From: Streptomyces sp. NRRL S-244
Lineage (GTDB): Bacteria > Actinomycetota > Actinomycetes > Streptomycetales > Streptomycetaceae
DNA: 64,000 nt
Direction of reading: 5' to 3'
Assembly (NCBI RefSeq): GCF_000717915.1
Contig: NZ_JOCX01000001.1
Coordinates: forward strand, 186,001 to 250,000
Below are positions 34,110-43,096 of the stretch, piece by piece; positions within the stretch are counted from its first letter, which is position 1; each line of letters opens with the position of its first letter. The notes under the pieces were generated by a model. That model made no database searches and was not told the DNA's origin. It worked only from the letters and a program-made list of their open reading frames with translations. The position numbers and the translations under genes are program-made.

Positions 34110-35933
34110 ATGGCATTGGACGTCATCCGGTCAGCTCCACCCGACACAAGCCCTCAACGCAGTCTGCTCAAACGGGGAGCCTTTGCCCTGCTCCCCGCAG
34201 CGCTCCTGGCGTCGGCCGCCCTGGTCCCGAACCTCGCTCACGCCGCGGAATCCACCGTGTTGCTGGGGACCACCACCAGTTACGGGGTCCTGGCCGGTTC
34301 GACGGTCACCAACACGAACCCCACCGTCATCAACGGCGACGTGGGGCTCTATCCGGGCACATCGGTGACCGGCTTCCCGCCCGGCATCGTCAACGGAGTG
34401 ACGCGCGTGGCCCCCAACGCCGCCGCCGCTCAGGCGAAGTCCGACCTCGTCGTCGCCTACGACGACGCGGCAGGCCGGGGGCCCGGGACCATTCTCGCTT
34501 CGGACGAGATCGGCGGACTGACGCTGGCACCCGGCGTCTACACGGCCCCGGCGTCCCCGCCGTCCCTGCAACTCACCAATACGGTCACCCTCGACGGCCA
34601 GAACGACCCCAACTCCGTCTTCATCTTCCGGATCCCCACGACCCTGACCACGGCTTCGTCGAGTGTCGTGGCCCTCATCAACGGAGCAAATGCCTGCAAC
34701 GTGTTCTGGCAGGTGGGCAGCTCCGCCACCCTCGGCACGACCACCCAGTTCAAGGGCACCATCCTGGCCATGCAGTCCATCACGCTGAACAACAGCGCCG
34801 TGATCGAAGGCCGCGCCCTGGCGCGCAATGGCGCGGTCACGATGGACAACAACACCATTACGAGGCCGGACTGCGTCGTTGGCCCGCCCGGGCCGAGCGG
34901 TCCTCCCGGGCCGACCGGCAGCCCCGGTCCTACCGGCAGCCCCGGCCCGACCGGCAGCCCCGGCCCGACCGGTAGCCCCGGCCCGACCGGCGCTCCTGGT
35001 GTCCCCGGAGCCCCTGGCCCGACCGGCTCCCCCGGCCCGACCGGCGCCCCCGGCGCACCCGGTGTCCCCGGAGCCCCCGGCCCGACCGGCAGCCCCGGCG
35101 CACCCGGAGCTCCTGGCGCCCCCGGCGCCCCTGGCCCGACCGGCAGCCCCGGTGCCCCTGGCGCACCCGGCGCTCCTGGCGCCCCCGGCGCCCCTGGCCC
35201 GACCGGCAGCCCCGGTGCCCCTGGCGCACCCGGCGCTCCTGGCGCCCCTGGCCCGACCGGCTCCGCCGGTGCCCCCGGCGCACCCGGTGTCCCCGGAGCC
35301 CCCGGCCCGACCGGCTCCGCCGGTGCCCCCGGCCCGACCGGACCCGCAGGACCTGTAGGACCCACCGGACCCGCTGGACCCGCCGGACCCAAGGGGCCTC
35401 GCGGCGACAAGGGGCACTACGGCCACGGCAAGGACAAAGACAAGGACAAGGACAAGGGCGAGCACGGCCGCCACGACAAGGACGAGAACGGCGAGCACGG
35501 CCGCCACGACAAGGACAAGGACCAGGACCAGGGCGAGGACAACGGCGAGCACGGCCGCCACGACAAGGACGAGGACGGCGATCACGACCACGACAAGGGC
35601 GAGGGCGACAACGGTCGGGACGACCGCGACGAGTTCACTCCGCCGTGGGCCGACTTCCTGCCGAACAGCGAGGGCGGTGCTCCCGGCCAAGAGGGTCCCG
35701 TCCAACCAGGTCCCGTCCAAGCGGGTCCCGGCAACGCGGGTCCCGGCAACGCGGCCAAGACCGTCAACTTCGCCCACGTGAGCGCCGCCACCGGTCAGCA
35801 GCCGGAGGGGGCCGGCTCAAGCAGCGGGACCGGCATCATGGCCACCTCTGCGGCACTGCTGGCATTCATCGGAGGCTCGGTCCTCTTCACCAGGAAGCGA
35901 ATCCGGCGAGGTACGGCGACTCGACAGGACTAG
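34110..35933 (+). CDS. DUF3494 ice-binding-like surface protein with collagen-like stalk
   Basis: A 607-aa secreted, cell-surface protein. The signal peptide (about residues 24-46) is followed by a DUF3494 ice-binding-type beta-solenoid domain (about 50-250). A collagen-like region of about 59 G-x-y triplets (258-434, mostly GPT, GSP and GAP) leads to a highly charged K/D/E/H-rich spacer (435-510) with [10 protein letters not shown] repeats. The C-terminal TM helix (about 573-595) and basic tail KRIRRG anchor it. No clear LPxTG-type motif precedes the helix. The start follows AAGAAAGG. A role in surface adhesion or ice binding is inferred from the domains. Confidence 0.88.
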   Translation: MALDVIRSAPPDTSPQRSLLKRGAFALLPAALLASAALVPNLAHAAESTVLLGTTTSYGVLAGSTVTNTNPTVINGDVGLYPGTSVTGFPPGIVNGVTRVAPNAAAAQAKSDLVVAYDDAAGRGPGTILASDEIGGLTLAPGVYTAPASPPSLQLTNTVTLDGQNDPNSVFIFRIPTTLTTASSSVVALINGANACNVFWQVGSSATLGTTTQFKGTILAMQSITLNNSAVIEGRALARNGAVTMDNNTITRPDCVVGPPGPSGPPGPTGSPGPTGSPGPTGSPGPTGSPGPTGAPGVPGAPGPTGSPGPTGAPGAPGVPGAPGPTGSPGAPGAPGAPGAPGPTGSPGAPGAPGAPGAPGAPGPTGSPGAPGAPGAPGAPGPTGSAGAPGAPGVPGAPGPTGSAGAPGPTGPAGPVGPTGPAGPAGPKGPRGDKGHYGHGKDKDKDKDKGEHGRHDKDENGEHGRHDKDKDQDQGEDNGEHGRHDKDEDGDHDHDKGEGDNGRDDRDEFTPPWADFLPNSEGGAPGQEGPVQPGPVQAGPGNAGPGNAAKTVNFAHVSAATGQQPEGAGSSSGTGIMATSAALLAFIGGSVLFTRKRIRRGTATRQD

Positions 35934-36092
35934 CCCATCGCAGACGTGACCGCCTCACGCCCTGACCCTCCGGTTACAGGCACTCGGCCGGATCGGCGAA
36001 CGATCCGTCCCCCCGTCACCGACGGCTGCGTAAGCGTCGGTGGCAGGGACTGAAGCCCGGTCAAGCGCGCAGGACGTACCGTCCGCCGTTCG

Positions 36093-36133
36093 GCCGCTGA
36101 GCCCCTGGACACATCGTCCAGGGGCTCAGCGGC
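36093..36133. terminator. Bidirectional terminator
   Basis: A perfect 17-bp stem (36093-36109 with 36117-36133, 7-nt loop) lies between the convergent surface-protein gene and the XRE regulator gene. Confidence 0.85.
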
Positions 36134-36169
36134 ACTCGCGAGGGAACAGCTCCGAGATCGTCCCTCGCA

Positions 36170-37033
36170 TCATCCCGGGCCGGCGTACGCCGCGACGACT
36201 TCGTCGATGAGGCGCCGGGTACTGTCCGGGCCCAGCGCCTGAGCCTGCAAGTGCGCATATATGTCGCTGTAGAGCCGCGCGTCGGATCGTTTCTCCAAAT
36301 AGAGGTCGCTGGTGAACCTTTCCAGATACACCACGCTCGCGTCGGTGGCGTCGGCGAACTCCAGCAGCGAGAACTGCCCCGAGACACCCGGGTGCGCACC
36401 CACATCGTGAGGGAGGACCTGCAGGGTGATGTGCGGCTGGGCGCTGAGGTGGGTCAGATGGTCAAGCTGCTTGCGCATGACCTCGCGACTGCCCACGACG
36501 CGCCGCAGTGCCGATTCGTCCAGTACGGCCCATAAGCGCATGGGATTCCGCGGGGCCTTCAGTCGGTCCTGGCGCCGCAGCCGCACCTGGAGGCGTGCGG
36601 CGGCCTGTTCGGGCGTGACGTGAGGCATCGTTCCTGCGATGACCGCCCGGACATAGGCCGGGGTCTGCAGCAGGCCGGGGATCACCAGCGGCTCGTAGAG
36701 CCGGATCGCGGCCGCCTCGGCCTCCAGGCCGATGTAGGCGCCGTACGGGATGTCGCCGTAGAAGTTCCACCAGCCCTGCTGACCCGATTCCCTGGCCAGC
36801 TGCATCAGATGGTCGACTCGCCGCTGATCCTGAACCCCGTACAGCCCGCAGAGATCGCGTACGTCGCGCGGCTTGGCGAGGCGACGGCCGTTCTCCAACA
36901 GACTGATCTTGGGTTGGGAGATCAACAGGCGCTCCGCAACCTGCTGCGTCGTCAAACCGCAGTTCTCCCGGAGCCGGCGTAGCTCCGCCCCCAGTCGGCG
37001 CCTGCTGACGGTGGGATTGACAGTGACCCCCAC
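36170..37033 (-). CDS. XRE-family regulator with DUF5753 domain
   Basis: A 287-aa protein with GTG after GGAGG. The N-terminal HTH (about residues 10-65: LGAELRRLRENCGLTTQQVAERLLISQPKISLLENGRR) precedes the DUF5753 C-terminal domain (about 100-280), including YEPLVIPGLLQTPAYVRAV and VLPHDVGAHPGVSGQFSLLEF. These regulators are abundant in Streptomyces and usually sit beside a DUF397 gene. None is present here, so this one is an orphan. Confidence 0.9.
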   Translation of the reverse strand: MGVTVNPTVSRRRLGAELRRLRENCGLTTQQVAERLLISQPKISLLENGRRLAKPRDVRDLCGLYGVQDQRRVDHLMQLARESGQQGWWNFYGDIPYGAYIGLEAEAAAIRLYEPLVIPGLLQTPAYVRAVIAGTMPHVTPEQAAARLQVRLRRQDRLKAPRNPMRLWAVLDESALRRVVGSREVMRKQLDHLTHLSAQPHITLQVLPHDVGAHPGVSGQFSLLEFADATDASVVYLERFTSDLYLEKRSDARLYSDIYAHLQAQALGPDSTRRLIDEVVAAYAGPG

Positions 37034-37421
37034 AGGACGCGTACCTCCGCTCGAAAACCTTGCCCGAGCGAGCAGATTGCCACGGCCGGGACAGCTGGAT
37101 CCGCTTTGGCGCCGTGTCGTGCACGGTGGTGAGCGCCGGGCGAAGAGCGGCCTTGGGCGCCCGACTGAACCGCAGGTCAGCGCAGGTTTCCCCGCAATAT
37201 GCCAGCGCCGGGAGAGGGCGGCCCGCGGTGCGGCGAAAAGCCCCTTATGTCGCGCACTCGCCACGGGGCATACCATGACAAGTGGGTCAATGCACTCTCA
37301 CGTGCGGCGGCCCGGAAGGGCGACCCCGGCGTGTGAATGTGCCGGGGTCGTTGTGTCGCGGTCGCCACGACACCGCGGCTAGGCGGGAACGGCCGCGCCC
37401 ACTCACTCGGAGCTGCCGGAG
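37034..37421. other. Intergenic with a terminator hairpin
   Basis: About 390 bp between two leftward regulators. It holds the XRE gene promoter and an inverted repeat at 37321-37350 (10-bp arms CGACCCCGGC and GCCGGGGTCG). The repeat sits 71 bp past the TetR stop and is the likely terminator of that gene. Confidence 0.6.
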
Positions 37422-38057
37422 TCAGACCGGGCCCGCGCCGTTCGACGGCGTCTCGGCGACCGTGAAGATCCGGTCCAGGTGGTGACGGAGTACCGCGACC
37501 GCCGACTCCGGGGTCCGCTGCCCCACCAGGATGCTGGTGCCCATGGTCGCCGTCATCGCGAGCAGGCTGATCGCCTCCGTGCGCGCGGCGACGCCCGGGT
37601 CGGCCAGGCCCGACGCCTGGGCCTGTTCGAGCAGGCCGGCCAGGGCGTTCTCGGCGGCGTCGGGGTTGTCGATGAAGGGCTGGGCGGCCAGTGCCTCATC
37701 GGTCACCGAGAGGATCGAGTAGGAGCTGTAGAGGAGATGGAAGGTGCGGCTCTCCTCGTCGGTCGGCAGTGAGGCCAGCAGCAGCGCCTCGATCGTCGCG
37801 CGCGGGCCCGGGTCCGGACCTGCGGCGGCCAGGCGGGCACCCACTCGCGCGGTGAAGCGGTCGGTCAGGTGCTGGAGTCCGTAGAAGAGCAGCTTCTCCT
37901 TGGTCTCGAAGTAGTACTGCACGAGCCGGAGGGACACGCCCGCCTCGGCGGCCACGTCGCGCATGCCGACGGCGTGCAGACCTCGCCGTCCGGCGACACG
38001 GATGAGCGCCTCGGCGATCTGGCTCCGCCGTTCTCCGTGATCAACGCGCTTTGGCAT
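37422..38057 (-). CDS. TetR-family regulator
   Basis: A 211-aa repressor. The HTH (about residues 8-55) includes SQIAEALIRVAGRRGLHAVGMRDVAAEAGVSLRLVQYYFETKEKLL. A helical ligand-binding domain follows. It is divergent from an alpha/beta-hydrolase gene, and the 128-bp gap carries two matching near-palindromes (38119-38134 and 38141-38156). It most likely represses both genes and responds to the hydrolase's substrate. Confidence 0.9.
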   Translation of the reverse strand: MPKRVDHGERRSQIAEALIRVAGRRGLHAVGMRDVAAEAGVSLRLVQYYFETKEKLLFYGLQHLTDRFTARVGARLAAAGPDPGPRATIEALLLASLPTDEESRTFHLLYSSYSILSVTDEALAAQPFIDNPDAAENALAGLLEQAQASGLADPGVAARTEAISLLAMTATMGTSILVGQRTPESAVAVLRHHLDRIFTVAETPSNGAGPV

Positions 38058-38118
38058 GTGCCGGTTTCTCCGCCCGTCGGTGGTGGGTTCGCGGTCCGGT
38101 TCGGACCGGACCCCTTTA

Positions 38119-38156
38119 TGGTACCGCCGTATCAACATCATGGTACGGTCGTATCA
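38119..38156. promoter_or_regulatory. Twin TetR operators
   Basis: Two 16-bp sites, TGGTACCGCCGTATCA and TGGTACGGTCGTATCA, lie with a 22-bp start-to-start spacing. Each approximates the palindrome TGRTACG-N2-CGTAYCA. They sit between the divergent starts and overlap the likely promoter zone. Confidence 0.75.
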
Positions 38157-38185
38157 CGACGAACGGATCTTCCCGGAGGTGCCCC

Positions 38186-39124
38186 GTGCCCAAGAACACG
38201 ACCCGCGTGCGCCGCGATGTCGGCCGCTACGTCAACGACACCCTGCGCGACCGCTACTTCGCCGCCGCCGACGTGCTCTTCGCGATGGGGGCGCCCCTGC
38301 GCTCCGAGACGGACGTCGAGACCAGCTTCGGCACCACGCACGTCTACCGGTACGGACCCGCGGACCCCGCGGCCGAGTCCCGTACGCCGATCGTCCTGAT
38401 CCACGGCGCCGCCTACAGCTCGGCGATGTGGTACCCCAACACCCCCGGGCTCAGCCTCGACCGCCCCGTCTACGCCCTCGACACCCCCGGCGACGCCAAT
38501 CGCAGCGTCCACCGCGAACCCATGTGGCAGCCCGAGCGCGCCGCCCAGTGGATGGACGAGGCCCTCGACGCCCTCGGCCTCGACAAGGTCCACCTCGTCG
38601 GCTCCTCCTATGGCGGCTGGCTCGTCCTCAACCAGGCCCACCGACGGCCCGGGCGGCTCGCCTCGGTCACCGCACTCGACCCCGGCGGCCTGGAGAAGGT
38701 CGGCCTGCGCTTCTTCGCCTGGATCTTCGTGAGCCTGTTCGCCACCTTCGCCCCGAAGGCGCTGCGCCCCCGGCTCGCCAAGTGGCTGGACCAGCCGGTC
38801 CTCGCCATCCCCGAGATGCGCAAGTGGATCCAGCTCGGCGCCCGCGCGTACCGGATCCGCCGCCCCGCACCCCTACCGCTGGCCGAGGACGCGCTGCGGT
38901 CCATCCGGACCCCGCTCTACGTGATCATGGGCAAGCACAGCCTGCTCGTACACCCCAAGCGGCAGCTGGAGCGCGTACCGAGGTTGGTACCGGGCGCCCG
39001 CGCCGAGATCGTCGCCGCGACGGGCCACGGCCCGCAGATCGACCACCCCGATGTGGTCAACGCCCGGATGCTCGGCTTCATGGAAGACGTCGACTCCCTC
39101 GCCCCCGCCGAGGGCGGCGCATAG
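38186..39124 (+). CDS. Alpha/beta-hydrolase
   Basis: A 312-aa hydrolase with GTG after GGAGG. Oxyanion region HGAAYSS (about residue 75) and nucleophile elbow GSSYGG (Ser about 145) are present. The acid is probably in the MGKHSLLVHP region or nearby, and the catalytic His is in ATGHGPQIDHP (about 287). A lid-like hydrophobic insertion, WIFVSLFATFAPKAL, may contact membranes or lipids. It is controlled by the divergent TetR regulator. The substrate is unknown. Confidence 0.85.
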   Translation: MPKNTTRVRRDVGRYVNDTLRDRYFAAADVLFAMGAPLRSETDVETSFGTTHVYRYGPADPAAESRTPIVLIHGAAYSSAMWYPNTPGLSLDRPVYALDTPGDANRSVHREPMWQPERAAQWMDEALDALGLDKVHLVGSSYGGWLVLNQAHRRPGRLASVTALDPGGLEKVGLRFFAWIFVSLFATFAPKALRPRLAKWLDQPVLAIPEMRKWIQLGARAYRIRRPAPLPLAEDALRSIRTPLYVIMGKHSLLVHPKRQLERVPRLVPGARAEIVAATGHGPQIDHPDVVNARMLGFMEDVDSLAPAEGGA

Positions 39125-39471
39125 GGCGGGCGGCCGGAGTTCGACGCTCCGCGACGGCCGGTGCCTGCACGGGGCCCGGCCGGGGCCGGGCTCGTTCCCT
39201 CGAATCAGGACATCTCGTCGAGGCACACCCGGACTGCCGATCGCCGCATCAGGGGGTCCCCCTGGAATTGACGCCACCGGTCAACTCCAGCAGAGGAAGA
39301 CGTCGTTGCCCGCCACTGAGTCATGGCGCGAGCGAGCATCCCGGACACCGAAACATCGCCCCAGCCTGTCCGAAAACCATCAGTATGACCCGAACATGCT
39401 TGAGAGGCCCTTATCCCACTCATATGGTCATTTCCGACCGCAGCGGTGATCGACCACAGCAGGGGATACAG
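39125..39471. other. Intergenic, no gene recognised
   Basis: About 350 bp between the hydrolase and the small membrane protein. It should hold the promoter for the bacteriocin-like pair. No clear hairpin was seen. Confidence 0.4.
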
Positions 39472-39636
39472 ATGGAAGACAGGCGAACAGCGGTATCAAT
39501 CCTGGGCATTGCAGGATTCAACGCGGCCCTGACCATCGGCGCGGCCGTCGTCACCTGGGACGACGGCCCCACTCCATGGGTGGCTGCTGCCGCGAGTTCC
39601 GTACTCGTCTTCCTCGTACTCCTTCGCAAGCGCTGA
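39472..39636 (+). CDS. Small two-TM membrane protein
   Basis: A 54-aa protein with ATG after AGGGGAT. Two hydrophobic helices (about residues 8-28 and 34-50) are joined by a WDDGPTPW loop, with a basic C terminus. It lies 58 bp upstream of the Cys-rich secreted protein gene on the same strand. An accessory, export or immunity role is plausible but unproven. Confidence 0.65.
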   Translation: MEDRRTAVSILGIAGFNAALTIGAAVVTWDDGPTPWVAAAASSVLVFLVLLRKR

Positions 39637-39694
39637 TGGTCGCGATCCGTGCGGGCCATTCCCACATATCCGTGACCAAGAAGGAAACGCTCCC

Positions 39695-40441
39695 TTGAAG
39701 CTCTCGTACCGCATAGCCACCGCCACCCTGGCCTCCGTGGCCCTCGTCGGCGCAACGGCCGCGCAGAGCCACGCTTTCACCCCCTCGGCCTTCGCCCCGG
39801 TGTCCGCCGGAAGCGGCGTCTCCCCCGAGACCGCCGCGCTGGCGAAGAACATCCAGACCCTCCAGAGCCAGTCCTCCGTCATCGAGGGCGAGCAGGCGCA
39901 GACCTGGGTGAAGCGGGTCGGCGCCGACGTGGACGGCAAGAACATCACCACGCACCTGAAGCCCGGCTCGTCCCTGGCGATGGAAGGCGCCACCGTCTAC
40001 AAGTTCAAGAACGGCAACACCCAGGTCGCCGTTCCCATCAGCGACCAGGTCGTCGGCGCGAGCCTGAACGCGGTGTACGACTCCTCCGGCAAGCTGATCG
40101 AGACGCTGGAGATGCAGCTCACCCACGACGACAAGACCGGTCACGCCCAGGTGTGGCGCAACGGCTCCCTGACAGCCGACAAGATCATCAACGCGGCGGA
40201 CCTCCCCACGGACCTGAGCGTCAAGCAGCCGCAGTTCTCCACCTTCGGCTTCAGCTGGAGCAAACTCAACAACTGCCTCGCCAGCGCGGGCGTTTCGTCC
40301 TGGACCCTTGCGCTGATCGGTACCGCGTGCGCCGCCGCCTGCGTGGGAACCGCCGGCGCGGCCTGCGTGCCCTGCATCACCGCCGCCGGAGGGCTGGGCG
40401 CGGGCACGGTGTGGTTCTGCATCGGCAAGGCCACCAGCTGA
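39695..40441 (+). CDS. Secreted halocin-C8-like bacteriocin precursor (candidate)
   Basis: A 248-aa protein. The signal peptide is residues 1-27. A soluble, Cys-free N-terminal part (28-185) leads to a hydrophobic, Gly/Ala-rich C-terminal domain (190-248) with six Cys at 194, 212, 216, 224, 227 and 242. This layout matches halocin C8-type precursors, in which the N-terminal part acts as immunity/propeptide and the Cys-rich tail is released. It could instead be a membrane-associated secreted protein. No dedicated protease or transporter is adjacent. Confidence 0.6.
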   Translation: MKLSYRIATATLASVALVGATAAQSHAFTPSAFAPVSAGSGVSPETAALAKNIQTLQSQSSVIEGEQAQTWVKRVGADVDGKNITTHLKPGSSLAMEGATVYKFKNGNTQVAVPISDQVVGASLNAVYDSSGKLIETLEMQLTHDDKTGHAQVWRNGSLTADKIINAADLPTDLSVKQPQFSTFGFSWSKLNNCLASAGVSSWTLALIGTACAAACVGTAGAACVPCITAAGGLGAGTVWFCIGKATS

Positions 40442-40468
40442 CAGGCCCCTCGCCGGAAACAAGACCCG

Positions 40469-40507
40469 CGGCCGTTCGCCCTCAATCGCAGTGAGGGCGA
40501 ACGGCCG
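40469..40507 (+). terminator. Terminator after the bacteriocin-like gene
   Basis: A 16-bp inverted repeat (40469-40484 with 40492-40507, 7-nt loop) starts 28 bp after the stop. Confidence 0.85.
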
Positions 40508-40752
40508 CAGGCCGTCGAACCAGGTTAGCCACGCCCGTCCGGCAGTTCCAACCACACCGGCATTCGAGCCACCCCACCCCGGCAGTCCGTTTCCCGGCTT
40601 CTCGCCCCGGGGGACCGCTCCGGGAGACCGGTCCGGGGCGGGGCGTCATCCGTGTGCCCCGCTTCGCAGGCGACATGATGCGGGCCGTCGCTGCGCGTGT
40701 CAGCGTGATCCGAGAGGAGTCCGTACCCCACGCATCACGAGGAGTCGCCGTC

Positions 40753-40956
40753 ATGGACGGTACGCAGGACAAGCGTCAGGATCCGGGCAAGGGCCGCGGG
40801 GCGCAGGAACACCACCGCCGCCCCGGAGACCCCGCGCAGCCCCAGCCGGGCAAGCAGTCCCGCGAGAAGGGCCGGAAGCCGGGCGAGAAGGAGACCTCGC
40901 GCCGCCTCGAGGACGACCTGCTGCGCGAAGAGGACCTGCACGACGAGGGGCTCTGA
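40753..40956 (+). CDS. Small, highly charged hydrophilic protein
   Basis: A 67-aa protein made almost entirely of Lys, Arg, Glu, Asp, Gln, Gly and Pro, with an acidic C-terminal LEDDLLREEDLHDEGL. It is probably disordered. No Cys, TM segment or domain is present. Ribosome-site support is modest (GGAG 12 bases upstream). Similar short proteins occur in Streptomyces; the role is unknown. Confidence 0.6.
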   Translation: MDGTQDKRQDPGKGRGAQEHHRRPGDPAQPQPGKQSREKGRKPGEKETSRRLEDDLLREEDLHDEGL

Positions 40957-41029
40957 CCGGGGCACCACGGACGGCTCGGCCGCCGAGGATCCGAGGTCGG
41001 CTCGAGGTCGGCTCGAGGTCGGCTCGAGG

Positions 41030-41530
41030 TCAGCCTGCCGCGTCGGCGGCGCTGTCCTCGGGTTCGGATGTCGTGGCGACGAGGATCTGAGCGGCCTGCG
41101 TGATGTTGTCGGCGTCGACGGCGCGGGCCATGGCTTCGCGGGCGGCGTCGGCGGTGGTGTCCGGGGGAACCACCAGCAGGGCGAAGTGGTCGTTGTGGCC
41201 GCGGGTGATGAGGACGGTGTCGTCCCCGACCGGGTCGGAGTCGAGGTGCACGACCTGGCCGTCGATGACCAGCCGGGTCGGGAGGCCGTTCCAGGCGGAC
41301 GCGTCCACGCCCACCCGGGTGATCGGCCCGAGGTGCCCGGTCAACACGCTGATCAGTGCCGGCAGCTCGGTCTCGATGTCGCGCGTGCGCGGCCACCACG
41401 CGCCGTCCAGGAGCCCCTCCCGGGACCGCGTGGTCTCCAGCCGCAGCAGGGCCGTGCCCGGCTTGATCGCCTCGTGGATCGCATCCGGCAGGAGCAGTGG
41501 AGGCGTGTCGGGGATGTCGGAGTCAGCCAT
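41030..41530 (-). CDS. DUF5994 protein
   Basis: A 166-aa protein with the DUF5994 core: LLRLETT..., LLDGAWWPRTRDIETELPALISVLTGHLGPITRVGVDASAWN, a VIDGQVVHLDS strand and FALLVVPPDT. It is divergent from a paralogue 348 bp away. No catalytic motif is seen. The function is unknown. Confidence 0.8.
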   Translation of the reverse strand: MADSDIPDTPPLLLPDAIHEAIKPGTALLRLETTRSREGLLDGAWWPRTRDIETELPALISVLTGHLGPITRVGVDASAWNGLPTRLVIDGQVVHLDSDPVGDDTVLITRGHNDHFALLVVPPDTTADAAREAMARAVDADNITQAAQILVATTSEPEDSAADAAG

Positions 41531-41878
41531 GTGGGTTCGCCCGTCTACGGGTGCGGCCGTACTGCGTCGCAGGTCGGCACCGGTGTCGGCGTAGATGCCG
41601 GTGCCGGCGTCAGCGCCGGCATCAGTGCCGGCGTCGGTGCCGATGCCGGCGTTGCCGGTCGGGCGACGTGCGCGGGCCTGTCGTCCTTTCACGGTACTCC
41701 CGCCCCCCGCTCCACCGCCCGCCGGAAAATACCTGGTCAGATCGGCCATGGCCCACCGAACAGGCGTACAGTGAAAGCACCGGAAGTACTTCGCGCACCG
41801 GCTTTCACGCGGGTGTCGTTTCCGGCGATCGCCTAAAAACCGGGCTGCCGACGGGCAGTCCGGGGGCAGGTCCACACC
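41531..41878. other. Divergent spacer with GCCGG-rich low complexity
   Basis: About 350 bp between the two DUF5994 genes. Positions 41574-41665 are an imperfect repeat of GTCGGYGCC and GCCGGCGTC units. Promoters for both directions should lie here. Confidence 0.5.
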
Positions 41879-42454
41879 ATGACCAGTACTCTCGACCGGA
41901 CCGCGCCCCGCGACCTCGCCGCAGAAGTCCCGGCTCGCTTGTCCCTCACCCCGAAGACCACGCTCGCCGGCCAGCTGGACGGGGCCTGGTGGCCCCACTC
42001 CCGCGACCTCGAAGCAGAGCTTCCCGCGCTCGCCGCCACCCTGCAGGAACCCTGGGGCCGTGTCACCCGCGTCACCGTGAACCCCACCCGCTGGCCCGTC
42101 GTACCGCACACGGTCGCCGTGGACGGGCACGTACTGCACGTGGGCTGGTTCACCGAACAGGACCCCGACAAGCTGATCCTGCTCTCCTACGGCGTAGGCC
42201 GCTGGGACCTCCTCGTCATCCCGCCGGAGACCGAACCCGCCGCCGCGGCCCGGCTGATGGCCGCCGCAGCGATTCCGGGCAGCGTCCTCACGGCAGGCGT
42301 CCTGATGGCCAACGAGACCGCCATCGGGCGCGGCATCCGCGATGCCCGCCGCCGGGAATCCACCTGGGAGAGCGAAGGCGGGGCCTGCATGTCCCCCTTC
42401 GGGAGCCCGATGGGCCGATCCGCCCTGCCGCTGCCCGCGAACGGCTGGAGGTGA
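41879..42454 (+). CDS. DUF5994 protein, second copy
   Basis: A 191-aa paralogue of the divergent gene, with LDGAWWPHSRDLEAELPALAATLQEPWGRVTRVTVNPTRWPVVPH and DLLVIPPETEPAAAARLM. It has a longer C-terminal tail. It is the first of four closely spaced small genes on this strand. Confidence 0.8.
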   Translation: MTSTLDRTAPRDLAAEVPARLSLTPKTTLAGQLDGAWWPHSRDLEAELPALAATLQEPWGRVTRVTVNPTRWPVVPHTVAVDGHVLHVGWFTEQDPDKLILLSYGVGRWDLLVIPPETEPAAAARLMAAAAIPGSVLTAGVLMANETAIGRGIRDARRRESTWESEGGACMSPFGSPMGRSALPLPANGWR

Positions 42455-42459
42455 GCTCC

Positions 42460-42648
42460 GTGGAGACCGTCGTCCTCATCGCGGTGATCATCCTCATGAT
42501 CGGCGTCGGAATGTGGTGGATCCACCTGCTGAACGCCCAGCACGACGCGCGGATCGAGGCATACCGCTTCAGCACCCCCCTGCCGAGGCCTCCTGGCCTG
42601 CCGGACGACACCGGTCGTCGAGCCCACCACACGGATGCCGACCGGTGA
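42460..42648 (+). CDS. Small single-TM protein
   Basis: A 62-aa protein with an N-terminal TM helix (about residues 4-22, VLIAVIILMIGVGMWWIHLL) and a Pro/Arg-rich tail. I chose GTG 42460 because GGAGGTGA lies six bases upstream, overlapping the previous stop. It is likely co-transcribed with the DUF5994 gene. Confidence 0.6.
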   Translation: METVVLIAVIILMIGVGMWWIHLLNAQHDARIEAYRFSTPLPRPPGLPDDTGRRAHHTDADR

Positions 42649-42743
42649 GGAACGGACCTTCCTCCGACCGGGGGCAGCGGTCGGGGCGCCACGGCGCCCC
42701 GACCCGCCGGCCTCTCGCCCAGCCCGAAGGGAACCACGCCCCC

Positions 42744-43022
42744 GTGAAGTACATCGAGACACAGACACAGACACAGACACTGCCCTCGCTCGGGCACGCC
42801 GAGGTACGGATCATCGCGCACACTCCCGAGGCCGCCCGAGCGGTGGCGGAGGCGCTCCGCCAGTGCTTCGCCGGAGCGGAACAGCGCAGCTACCCCGGCC
42901 TCGACGGCGACACCCGCCTCCACCTCACCGTGGACACGACGACACCCGCCGGTCCCGCCCGCTCCTGGCTGGCCGCCAGCCGGACCCCTGTCGGCGTCGG
43001 CGCCCACTCCGACGAGATCTGA
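42744..43022 (+). CDS. Small protein of unknown function
   Basis: A 92-aa protein with GTG 42744. A QTQTQT run encoded by an ACACAG microsatellite follows the start. The rest reads as an alpha/beta fold (AEVRIIAHTPEAARAVAEALRQCF, then TRLHLTVDTTT). It is part of the small-gene run. No family is recognised. Confidence 0.6.
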   Translation: MKYIETQTQTQTLPSLGHAEVRIIAHTPEAARAVAEALRQCFAGAEQRSYPGLDGDTRLHLTVDTTTPAGPARSWLAASRTPVGVGAHSDEI

Positions 43023-43096
43023 GAAGCCCCGAAGCCCCGACCGCACCCGGAGCCCGCCCCGCACACGCACACGCACACGCACGAAAGGACGCGGTC

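Noticed and set aside
34131..35777. Long leftward frame across the collagen-like gene
   Set aside because: Its Gly/Arg/Ala repeats are the complement of the GPT/GAP codons; it has no initiation signal.
40982..41034. Repeated GAGGTCGGCTC as a possible operator array
   Set aside because: Three short direct repeats at the end of a gene with no palindromic character; more likely slippage.
42744..42781. ACACAG microsatellite considered as a CRISPR-like or regulatory repeat
   Set aside because: It is a simple hexamer run of about four units at the 5' end of a coding sequence; no spacers.
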